A DNA stretch of 32,716 bases from Streptomyces sp. 35G-GA-8 (GTDB lineage Bacteria > Actinomycetota > Actinomycetes > Streptomycetales > Streptomycetaceae), in contig NZ_JAMHJQ010000018.1 of NCBI RefSeq assembly GCF_023534745.1, positions 1 to 32,716 on the forward strand. The letters are read 5' to 3'. Position numbers and translations under genes: made by a program. Shown piece after piece: positions 8,024 through 14,425 of this stretch; position 1 is the stretch's first letter; every line of letters begins with the position of its first letter. A model generated the notes under the pieces. That model did not search any database. It was not told the DNA's origin and saw only the letters and a program-made list of their open reading frames with translations.

Positions 8024-8851
8024 TCAACTCGGGATGGGGGCGGTGGGGGTGGTCAGCCTGCGGTTGGCCAGGACGGGAACGGCACGGCGGACCGCGGCGA
8101 CCTCGTCCAGGTCCACGTCCGCGAGCAGCGTCCCGGGGCCGGCGCCGAGCCGTTGCCGTACGGTCCCGTCGGGACCGACGAGGGCGCTGTGGCCGATGCC
8201 TGTGGGGGCGGCCGACTTGGTGGCGGATGCCGCGGGATCGGAGGCGGCGGGATCGGCCTGGCCCACGGCGGCGAGCCAGAGCGTGGCGTCCAACGCCCTT
8301 GCGCGGATGAGCAGTTCCCACTGCTCACGCTTGCCAGGACCGGCGCCCCAGGAGGCGGGGAGCAGCGAGAGCAGCGCTCCGGCGTCGGCGTGCGCCCGGA
8401 ACAGTTCGGGGAAGCGGACGTCGTAGCAGGTGGCCAGGCCGATCCGGACACCGTCCACCTCGATGGTCACCACCTCGGAGCCCGCCGCGACGGTGTCGGA
8501 CTCGGCGAAGCCGAAGGCGTCGTAGAGATGGATCTTGTCGTAGGCCGCCTCGACGCCGGGACCGGTCGCGAGCAGGGTGTTGGCCACCTTGCCGTCGGGC
8601 GCCGGGGTGAACATGCCCGCGACCACGACGAGTCCGGTCTCCTCCGCGAGCCGCCGCACCGCCGTCGCCCAGGGGCCGTCGAGCGGCTGCGCGAGCGGCG
8701 CCAGGGGGGTGCCGAAGCAGGCCATCGCGGCTTCGGGGAAGACGATGACGCGGGCGTCGTCCGCCGCGGCGCGGTGGGCCTCGGTGCGAAGGAGTTCGAG
8801 GTTCCGCTCGGGGTCGGGGCCGGTGGTGAGCTGGCTCAGCGCGATGCGCAT
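8024..8851 (-). CDS. Carbon-nitrogen hydrolase (nitrilase superfamily)
   Basis: A 275-residue amidase-type hydrolase that would cleave a C-N bond in a small amide, nitrile or carbamoyl compound. The Glu-Lys-Cys triad is complete: E40 in VFPEAAM, K106 in YDKIHLYD and C142 in ATCYDVRFPE. The Cys motif and length are closest to the Nit2/omega-amidase-like branch. There is no signal peptide, so it is cytoplasmic. Residues about 200-215 (AASDPAASATKSAAP) look like a low-complexity insertion before the conserved GHSALVGPDG. It lies 161 bases downstream of the MHS transporter gene on the same strand and may process what that carrier imports, but the repeat-filled gap leaves co-transcription uncertain. 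Confidence 0.87.
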   Translation of the reverse strand: MRIALSQLTTGPDPERNLELLRTEAHRAAADDARVIVFPEAAMACFGTPLAPLAQPLDGPWATAVRRLAEETGLVVVAGMFTPAPDGKVANTLLATGPGVEAAYDKIHLYDAFGFAESDTVAAGSEVVTIEVDGVRIGLATCYDVRFPELFRAHADAGALLSLLPASWGAGPGKREQWELLIRARALDATLWLAAVGQADPAASDPAASATKSAAPTGIGHSALVGPDGTVRQRLGAGPGTLLADVDLDEVAAVRRAVPVLANRRLTTPTAPIPS

Positions 8852-8877
8852 GAGGTGGTTCCCTTCTCGGGGCGCGT

Positions 8878-8998
8878 GGCTCGGGGCTCGGGTGTCGGGC
8901 TCGGGGCTCGTGTGTCGTGTGTCGTGTGCAGGGGCCTAGGTGCCGGGCTCGGGTGTCGGGCTCGGGTGCCGGGCTCGGGTGTCGGGCTCGGATCTTGG
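8878..8998. repeat. G-rich degenerate tandem repeat with G-quadruplex potential
   Basis: Short units of GGGCTCGGGTGTC and GGGCTCGGGTGCC type recur across about 120 bases between the transporter stop and the hydrolase start. Several windows meet the four-G-run rule on the plus strand, for example GGGG-CTC-GGG-TGTC-GGG-CTC-GGGG near 8882. The minus-strand RNA would be C-rich. Confidence 0.7.
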
Positions 8999-9012
8999 GT
9001 GCGGCGTACCGC

Positions 9013-10380
9013 TCACGCCTGTACGCGGACGGGCTGTTCCGTACCGCTCAGATCCTCGTCGTCGGCCGGGTTCCCGTCGCGGCCCAGGGACAGGCCGACG
9101 ACCGTGACCACGGCGGTCAGCGCGACATAGAGGGCCAGCGGGATCCAGGAGTCGTACGCGTCGAGCAGGGCGGTGAACAGCAGTGGCGCGACGGCTCCGC
9201 CGATGACCCCGGCCAGTGTGTACGCGAGTGAGGAGCCGGTGTAGCGCAGACGCGGCGAGAACTGCTCGGCGATGAAGGCCGCCTGCGGCCCGTACATCAG
9301 CGAGTGGATGGCCAGCGCCACCACGACCCCGAGCGCGAGCAGCGGCCAGTTGCCGCCGCTGGTCATCGGGAAGAACAGGAACGGCCAGACGCCGGCGGCC
9401 ACGGCCGAGGCGCCGTACAGCAGACGCCGGTTGATCCGGTCGGAGAGGGCCCCGGCCAGCGGGATCAGGAAGACCTGGAACGAGGAGCCGATGAGGACGG
9501 CGGCCAGCGCGGAGCCGCGCGACATGCCGAGTTCGCCGGTCGCGTAGGTCAGTACGAAGACGGTGAACAGCGCGTACAGCACGTCCGGGGCGACCCGGCT
9601 GAGGATCGCGGCAGTGAGCGCGCGGGGATGCGTGGTGAAGACCTCACGGATCGGCGCCTCGGGGCGCTTCTGCTCGGCCTCCATCGCCTTGAAGACGGGG
9701 GTCTCCTCAAGCTTCGCGCGGATCCACAGCCCGAAGACGACCAGCACCCCGGAGAGCAGGAAGGCCACACGCCAGCCCCAGCTGGTGAACTGAGCCTCCG
9801 TCAGCATCGCGCCGAGGGCGGCGAGTACACCATTGGCCATCAGGTTGCCGGCGGGCGGGCCGATCTGGGCGGCCGAGGCGTAGAAGCCGCGTCGGCGCGG
9901 ATCGCCGAACTCGCTGGAGAGCAGGACGGCCCCGCCCCACTCGCCGCCGACGCCCACGCCCTGGGCGAAGCGGAGGATGACGAGCGCGATGGGCGCGGCC
10001 ACGCCGATCGTGGCGTAGGAGGGGAGCAGACCGATCAGGAGTGTCGCGGCCCCGATCAGTACGAGGGTCGCGATGAGGACCTTCTTGCGGCCGATCTTGT
10101 CGCCGAGCCGGCCGAAGACGAAGCCGCCGAGGGGCCGGGAGACATAGCCGACGGCGTAGGTGGAGAAGGCGAGGAGCGTACCGGTGGCGGGGTCCTCGGA
10201 CGGGAAGAAGACATCGCCGAAGACCAGCGCGGCGGCCACGGAGTAGATGGCGAAGTCGTACCACTCCAGGGCGGTCCCGGTGAGGCTGGCGAAGAAGGCG
10301 CGGCGGACCGCGGACCCGCCCAGCGATTGCGTTTCCATTCCCTTACCCCTGCTCGTGTCCATGTTCGTGCTGTTCTTCAC
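9013..10380 (-). CDS. MFS transporter, metabolite:H+ symporter (MHS) type
   Basis: A 455-residue inner-membrane carrier with about twelve hydrophobic segments. LTGTALEWYDFAIYS at the N-terminus, the loop 2-3 motif GRLGDKIGRKKVL, RFAQGVGVGGEWGGAVLL and LSDRINRRLLYG are typical of the MHS branch (ShiA, ProP, KgtP and relatives), which bring in organic acids, betaines or shikimate with protons. The GTG at 10380 has AAGGA upstream; internal ATGs at codons 7 and 15 are alternatives. The two-box GntR motif lies 50-66 bases upstream, between this gene and the divergent DUF2848 gene, so both are likely controlled by the GntR protein at 6237. The substrate cannot be named from sequence. Confidence 0.92.
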   Translation of the reverse strand: MKNSTNMDTSRGKGMETQSLGGSAVRRAFFASLTGTALEWYDFAIYSVAAALVFGDVFFPSEDPATGTLLAFSTYAVGYVSRPLGGFVFGRLGDKIGRKKVLIATLVLIGAATLLIGLLPSYATIGVAAPIALVILRFAQGVGVGGEWGGAVLLSSEFGDPRRRGFYASAAQIGPPAGNLMANGVLAALGAMLTEAQFTSWGWRVAFLLSGVLVVFGLWIRAKLEETPVFKAMEAEQKRPEAPIREVFTTHPRALTAAILSRVAPDVLYALFTVFVLTYATGELGMSRGSALAAVLIGSSFQVFLIPLAGALSDRINRRLLYGASAVAAGVWPFLFFPMTSGGNWPLLALGVVVALAIHSLMYGPQAAFIAEQFSPRLRYTGSSLAYTLAGVIGGAVAPLLFTALLDAYDSWIPLALYVALTAVVTVVGLSLGRDGNPADDEDLSGTEQPVRVQA

Positions 10381-10429
10381 GATGTCCGTCCTTGCTGAGG
10401 TGCGCTATCGACCTTCCGGCATACTTCTT

Positions 10430-10446
10430 GTATACAGGTCGTATGC
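10430..10446. promoter_or_regulatory. Second two-box GntR operator, between the transporter and DUF2848 genes
   Basis: GTATAC (10430-10435), five bases, GTATGC (10441-10446): the same two boxes and spacing as upstream of gntR. A GCATAC at 10419-10424 may be a third box. Its position between divergent start codons suits shared control of both genes. Confidence 0.6.
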
Positions 10447-10503
10447 GCAAGCCTTCCGCGCAAAGTTAACCTCGCTGATACCGCGATCGATGTGGAGAAC
10501 CCC

Positions 10504-11196
10504 ATGGCGCTGCTGACCTTCGAACTGCCCGACGGCACCACCAGGCGCGTCGATGTCGTCCAGGTGCTGAACGCCGGATACGCCGGCCGCAGCCAGGACG
10601 ATGTCGCCGCGCATGTGGCGGAGCTCGCCGAGCTGGGGGTACCGGCACCGTCCGTGACGCCCGCCCTCTACCCGGTCGCCCCGTATCTGGCCCAGCACAC
10701 CGACCGGGTCAGCGTCCAGCACGGACGTACCTCGGGCGAGGCGGAATGGGCCCTGGTGGTGGACGGCGACGGGGAGCTGCTGCTGACGGCCGCCTGCGAC
10801 CACACCGACCGTGAGCTGGAGGTGCACGGTGTGGCGTGGAGCAAGAACGCGGGCCCGGACGTCCTCGCCCGGCGGGCCTGGCGGCTGGCCGACGTACAGG
10901 AGCGGCTGGACGCGCTGACCCTGCGGGCGTGGGTGACCCACACCGGCTCAGGGGAGGCGGCCCTGATCCAGGACGGCACGCTGGCCGAGCTGCTCACTCC
11001 GGGGTACTGGGCCGAGGTGCTGCGGGAACGGGGCGATCTGGTGCCCGGTACGGTGCTGATCTCCGGCACCATCCCCATGGCCGAGGGCGTGGACCAGTTC
11101 GCCGACCACTGGCGGGTCGAGCTGGGCGACCCGGCGACGGGGGACGTGATCGAGCTGGCTTACGACGTGGTGCGGATGCCGGCGCCCATCGGCTGA
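10504..11196 (+). CDS. DUF2848 family protein
   Basis: A 230-residue cytoplasmic protein with no signal or membrane segment. I assign it to DUF2848 from its overall pattern: TFELPDGTTRRVDV at the N-terminus, the central HGRTSGEAEWALVVDGDG, HTDRELEVHGVAWSKNA, and the late VPGTVLISGTIPMAEGVDQF. The late part resembles fumarylacetoacetate-hydrolase-fold enzymes, and an enzyme acting on a small acid is plausible, but no reaction is established. The ATG at 10504 is preferred because GGAG lies six bases upstream; a GTG four codons earlier lacks this. It is divergent from the MHS transporter across a GntR-type operator and likely belongs to the same catabolic set. Confidence 0.8.
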   Translation: MALLTFELPDGTTRRVDVVQVLNAGYAGRSQDDVAAHVAELAELGVPAPSVTPALYPVAPYLAQHTDRVSVQHGRTSGEAEWALVVDGDGELLLTAACDHTDRELEVHGVAWSKNAGPDVLARRAWRLADVQERLDALTLRAWVTHTGSGEAALIQDGTLAELLTPGYWAEVLRERGDLVPGTVLISGTIPMAEGVDQFADHWRVELGDPATGDVIELAYDVVRMPAPIG

Positions 11197-11230
11197 GGCG
11201 CGGTCGGCGTCGTCGCCTTGGGGAGGGTCT

Positions 11231-11262
11231 GGGGCGGGGACCCCGTACGGGATCCCCGCCCG
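11231..11262. terminator. Bidirectional hairpin between DUF2848 and thioredoxin genes
   Basis: GGGCGGGGA (11232-11240) pairs with TCCCCGCCC (11253-11261), and the loop contains the palindrome CCCGTACGGG. It sits between convergent stop codons. Confidence 0.75.
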
Positions 11263-11276
11263 CTCGCCTCGAAGGG

Positions 11277-11609
11277 TCAGACCACCTCTTCCAGCTCCTG
11301 GAGAAGCTTGCGCTTCGGGCGGGCTCCGACCATGGACTTCACCGGTTCGCCCGCGCGGAACACCATCAGTGTCGGCATCGCGAGGACCCCGTACCGGGCC
11401 GTGACCTCGGGGTTGCTGTCCACATCGAGCTGGACGACCTTGAGCCGCCCGGCCTGCTCCCCCGCCACGGCGCTCAGCACCGGCGCGAGCTGTCGGCACG
11501 GGCCGCACCAGTCGGCGGTGAATTCCACGAGCACGGGCAGTCCGGCTCCGAGCACCTCATGGTCGAAGTCCGCGTCCGTCACGGCGTCGACACCGTCTAT
11601 CACGATCAT
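11277..11609 (-). CDS. Thioredoxin
   Basis: A 110-residue cytoplasmic thioredoxin that reduces protein disulphides, normally recharged by thioredoxin reductase. The active site WCGPC is intact (C35, C38) within VLVEFTADWCGPCRQLAP. The family cis-proline motif AMPTLMVFRAG is present. Length is standard for a single-domain protein. Its ATG (11609-11607) overlaps the TGA of the upstream merR gene, so the two are translationally coupled and probably form one operon. No reductase gene is in the window. Pairing with a MerR regulator suggests induction by thiol-reactive or redox stress rather than a housekeeping role, but this is inference. Confidence 0.95.
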   Translation of the reverse strand: MIVIDGVDAVTDADFDHEVLGAGLPVLVEFTADWCGPCRQLAPVLSAVAGEQAGRLKVVQLDVDSNPEVTARYGVLAMPTLMVFRAGEPVKSMVGARPKRKLLQELEEVV

Positions 11610-12121
11610 TTCGCTGTCTCTCCTCGATTGGCGCGGCCGAGTTCGCGCGCGCTCGTGTCACGCGCGCTCGTGTCACGCGCGCTCGTGTCACGCGCGCTCG
11701 TGTGTGGTGTCAGCTCGCACAGCGGCTCAGGCCCTCCCGGCACCTCCGCCTGGTCCGCCAGCCCGGCCCGCGCCGCCTCCGCCTGCGCGAGCTGCGCCCC
11801 GACCTGGGCACGTACCGACTGGAGCTCACCGATCAGCCCGTCCAGCTCGCCGAGCTTGCGGCGGTAGACGGCGAGTGAGGCGGGACAGGAGTCCCCGGCC
11901 GGATGCCCGGCGCGCAGGCACTCCACGAACGGCCGCGTCTCCTCCAGATCGAACCCGAAGTCCTGAAGGGTCCTGATCTGCCGGAGGAGGCGCAGATCGC
12001 TCTCGTCGTAGGTGCGGTAGCCGTTCACGGCCCGCCGGGCGGGCAGCAGCCCGCGTGACTCGTAGTACCGCAGAGTCCGCGTGGTCGTCCCCGCCCGCTC
12101 CGCCAGCTCGCCGATTCGCAT
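11606..12121 (-). CDS. MerR-family transcriptional regulator
   Basis: A 171-residue regulator that would twist promoter DNA to activate transcription. MRIGELAERAGTTTRTLRYY at the extreme N-terminus is the classic MerR winged helix, followed by ESRGLLPARR and NGYRTYDESDLRLL. A coiled-coil helix spans about 80-130. Cysteines in VECLRAGHPAGDSCPASL could sense metals or thiol stress, but the four-Cys SoxR cluster is absent. The C-terminus carries a TSARD repeat encoded by 15-bp DNA units. The much longer open frame continuing upstream is antisense to the GH16 gene and is not real. A TACGGT -10-like box seven bases before the ATG and no clear Shine-Dalgarno suggest a leaderless message. It overlaps trxA by four bases. 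Confidence 0.9.
   Translation of the reverse strand: MRIGELAERAGTTTRTLRYYESRGLLPARRAVNGYRTYDESDLRLLRQIRTLQDFGFDLEETRPFVECLRAGHPAGDSCPASLAVYRRKLGELDGLIGELQSVRAQVGAQLAQAEAARAGLADQAEVPGGPEPLCELTPHTSARDTSARDTSARDTSARELGRANRGETAK
11646..11704. repeat. 15-bp tandem repeat inside merR
   Basis: CGCGCGCTCGTGTCA occurs three times (11646, 11661, 11676) plus a partial fourth copy from 11691. The 15-bp period keeps the frame and encodes consecutive TSARD units near the MerR C-terminus. Copy number is likely to vary between strains. Confidence 0.85.
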
Positions 12122-12136
12122 GTCTTCGACCGTAAT

Positions 12137-12156
12137 CCTTGACGCCGAGGTCAAGG
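12137..12156. promoter_or_regulatory. Probable MerR operator
   Basis: CCTTGAC (12137-12143) and GTCAAGG (12150-12156) form a perfect 7-bp inverted repeat with a 6-base spacer, the usual size of a MerR-family site. It lies 15-35 bases upstream of the merR ATG, suggesting autoregulation of merR-trxA. Confidence 0.65.
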
Positions 12157-12170
12157 CAAGGAGAAAGGCA

Positions 12171-12199
12171 TTGACGCTGTGCCCGGGCGCCGCTACAAG
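12171..12199 (+). promoter_or_regulatory. Promoter of the GH16 gene
   Basis: TTGACG (12171-12176), 17 bases, TACAAG (12194-12199). Transcription would start near 12206, just before the palindromic operator at 12215. Confidence 0.5.
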
Positions 12200-12214
12200 A
12201 CGTACTGAGGACAT

Positions 12215-12232
12215 GCTGAGAGCGCTCTCAGC
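12215..12232. promoter_or_regulatory. LacI-family (CebR-like) operator upstream of the GH16 gene
   Basis: A perfect 18-bp palindrome, GCTGAGAGCGCTCTCAGC. The core resembles the TGGGAGCGCTCCCA operators of LacI-family repressors of Streptomyces polysaccharide-degrading genes. It lies just downstream of the predicted promoter, where binding would block transcription. No LacI-type gene is in the window. Confidence 0.75.
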
Positions 12233-12313
12233 GCGGTCCCTCGGTCTTCTCAGCCCTCTCAGTCCCATCAGTCCTCTCAGTCCCCTCGGCACCATCCGCA
12301 CCGGAGGTGTTCC

Positions 12314-13795
12314 TTGAGAACGAGACGCGTCAGAGCCACTTCCCGCACCCCTCGCACACCCCGCACACCCCTCATCGCGGCGATCCTCGCCATGACCGTC
12401 GCGCTGGCCGGGTTCATCGGCGTCACCGGCGCCGGCACCGCCCAGGGCGCGATACCGCCCGCTCCCGGCTGGAACCTCCAGTGGAGCGACGACTTCAACG
12501 GCGCGGACCGTACCCCGCCCTCCGCCGCCAACTGGCAGACCGACACCGGCCACGGCTACCCCGGCGGGCCGGGCAACTGGGGTACCGGCGAGATCCAGAA
12601 CTACACCGCGAGCCCCGACAATCTGAGCCTCGACGGCAACGGAAACCTCCGTATCACCCCGCTCAGGGACGGCGCGGGCAACTGGACCTCGGCCCGGGTC
12701 GAGACCCGGCGTGCCGACTTCAAGGCTCCGGCGGGCGGCACCCTCCGTATCGAGGGCCGTATCCAGATGCCGAACGTGACGGGCGAGGCCGCGCTCGGCT
12801 ACTGGCCCGCCTTCTGGGCCCTGGGCTCGCCCTACCGGGGCAACTACTGGAACTGGCCGGGCATCGGTGAGTTCGACATCATGGAGAACGTCAACGGGAT
12901 CAACTCCGTCTGGGGCGTGCTGCACTGCGGGGTGAGCCCGGGCGGCCCCTGCAACGAGACCACCGGACTCGGCGCCAACCGCGCCTGCCCCGGGGCCAGT
13001 TGCCAGTCCGCGTTCCATACCTACCGCTTCGAGTGGGACCGCGCGGTCACACCCAACGAGCTGCGCTGGTACGTGGACGACCAGCTCTACCACACCGTGC
13101 GGCAGAACCAGATGGACGCCGGTACCTGGGCCAATATGACCGAGCACGCCGGGTACTTCATCCTCCTCAACGTGGCGATCGGCGGCGCGTTCCCCGACGC
13201 GCTCGGCGGCCGGACCCCGACCGCGGCGACCGTCCCGGGCCGCCCCATGCTCGTCGACTACGTGGCCGTCTGGACCCGTGGCGGCACGCCCCCGACGGAT
13301 CCCCCGACCGACCCGCCGCCGTCGGGCTCCTCGACGCTGTACGCGCGGACGGGCGCCGGACTCGGTGACTCCGCCGGCTCGGCCGCGTCGGCAACCCTCG
13401 CCACCGCGGGCGGCGCCAACTACGACGGCACGCCCCACACCCCGCAGGTCTTCACCTCAGGCGGCATCACCCGTACGTACAACGGCGGCGCCACCCAGTT
13501 CGACCTGTTCGTGGACGCGGGGACGTCGGTCGGCAACGGCCAGCAGGTGAGGGTGAGTTACGACCGTACGGGCGACGGCACCTGGGACCGTACGGAGACC
13601 TACGAGTACTTCGCGACCGATCCGGTGCCGGGCTATGAGCACTACACCCAGGCCAGGGGGCTGAAGTCGGCCACCGGATCGCATGGCGACCTGGTCAACG
13701 GAAAGGTGCGGATCGAGGTCTGGAACGCGATCGGCACCGGCGCGAGCACGCTGGGGATCGGCAACCAGTCGGTGATCCGGATCCCGTTCGCCTGA
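12314..13795 (+). CDS. Secreted GH16 endo-beta-glucanase with C-terminal binding module
   Basis: A 493-residue secreted glycoside hydrolase, probably an endo-1,3-beta-glucanase that cuts laminarin- or fungal-wall-type glucans. The TTG start (12314) follows GGAGG at six bases. Residues 1-45 form an Arg-rich signal peptide ending near GTAQGA. The GH16 domain (about 50-320) contains GYWPAFWALG and the catalytic GEFDIMENV (E186, D188, E191). A Pro/Thr linker (about 323-338) leads to a C-terminal domain (about 340-493) starting LYARTGAGLGDSAG, likely a beta-sandwich that binds beta-1,3-glucan (perhaps CBM56-like; not certain). The palindromic operator upstream suggests repression lifted by glucan breakdown products. 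A hairpin terminator follows. Confidence 0.92.
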   Translation: MRTRRVRATSRTPRTPRTPLIAAILAMTVALAGFIGVTGAGTAQGAIPPAPGWNLQWSDDFNGADRTPPSAANWQTDTGHGYPGGPGNWGTGEIQNYTASPDNLSLDGNGNLRITPLRDGAGNWTSARVETRRADFKAPAGGTLRIEGRIQMPNVTGEAALGYWPAFWALGSPYRGNYWNWPGIGEFDIMENVNGINSVWGVLHCGVSPGGPCNETTGLGANRACPGASCQSAFHTYRFEWDRAVTPNELRWYVDDQLYHTVRQNQMDAGTWANMTEHAGYFILLNVAIGGAFPDALGGRTPTAATVPGRPMLVDYVAVWTRGGTPPTDPPTDPPPSGSSTLYARTGAGLGDSAGSAASATLATAGGANYDGTPHTPQVFTSGGITRTYNGGATQFDLFVDAGTSVGNGQQVRVSYDRTGDGTWDRTETYEYFATDPVPGYEHYTQARGLKSATGSHGDLVNGKVRIEVWNAIGTGASTLGIGNQSVIRIPFA

Positions 13796-13802
13796 CGCGA
13801 CT

Positions 13803-13838
13803 CGACATCGGTCGACGCGGTCGGTCGACGCGATGTCG
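13803..13838 (+). terminator. Hairpin terminator after the GH16 gene
   Basis: CGACATCG (13803-13810) pairs with CGATGTCG (13831-13838), and an inner GTCGAC pair extends the stem with one bulged base. It begins eight bases after the stop codon. Confidence 0.7.
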
Positions 13839-13870
13839 GTCGACGGCAGGGCCGAAAGGACCGACCGGAC

Positions 13871-14355
13871 TCAGCCGCCCGATCGCGGGGCGGTGATCCG
13901 CGCCTCGACCGGGATGTTCCGGTACCAGAAGCCGCACAGTCCTTCCCAGAGCTCGCGTTCGGCCGCGCTGCTGAGCGTGCCGGGCGCGGGCGCGGGTGGC
14001 TGCTGTTGCTGCTGCCGCTCCGCGGGTCCCGCCTCCGGCAGGGGCGGCCTGCCGCCGTGCCGGGCCGTGTCCAGCAGCAGCCCCCGGTAGAGGTCGAAGG
14101 CGACACGTGCCGGTGAACGGGGCGGGCAGGAGCGGGAACAGCCGGGGCCAGACGAGCACGGCGTCGATTCCGTACCGGGTGCGGGGGTAGTCCTCGGCCC
14201 CGCGCAGGACATGGAACTCGTCGTGAACGAAGCCTCGTTGAGACGAGAGTGGCAGACCCCACCGCCACGCGCGGCAGAACGCGCAACAACCACCCCATCG
14301 AGCCGGAGCGCGCGGTGAGCGGGGCCCGGCCCCGGAACTTCTTGGGATGCCGGGT
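13871..14355 (-). pseudogene. Frameshifted remnant of an unrecognised protein gene
   Basis: Two minus-strand frames join into one sensible protein across a single frameshift near 14108. Upstream, 14110-14355 reads FCRAWRWGLPLSSQRGFV and then HDEFHVLRGAEDYPRTRYG, AVLVWPRLFPLLPAPFTG. After the shift, 13871-14107 continues RVAFDLYRGLLLDTARHGG, a Gln/Pro-rich stretch, then ERELWEGLCGFWYRNIPVE to a stop. Both parts keep high G/C at third positions, as a coding past would predict. One extra base, or two missing bases, at the join would explain it. No ATG, GTG or usable start was found between the preceding in-frame stop and the conserved part, so the 5' end may be lost too. I do not recognise the family. 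The rest of 13839-14425 shows nothing else. Confidence 0.45.
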
Positions 14356-14425
14356 GCGTCTCATGGCACGATGAGCTGGTCTCTGTGATCGGTCCGGTCG
14401 TGGGGGAAATGGGGGCTGTTGCGTC

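Noticed and set aside
8878-8998. Repeats as a CRISPR array or iteron origin
   Set aside because: Units are 12-14 bp, degenerate and without spacers, and no replication or cas gene is nearby.
9013-10380. MHS transporter as a sugar porter
   Set aside because: The N-terminal LEWYDF motif and loop signatures belong to the metabolite:H+ symporter group rather than the sugar porter family.
11646-11704. Short tandem repeats as a CRISPR array
   Set aside because: Units of 15 bp directly abut with no spacers and encode protein.
12122-13438. Long upstream extension of the merR frame, antisense to the GH16 gene
   Set aside because: The MerR helix-turn-helix begins exactly at the 12121 ATG; the extension is Arg/Gly/Val-rich shadow sequence opposite an intact glucanase.
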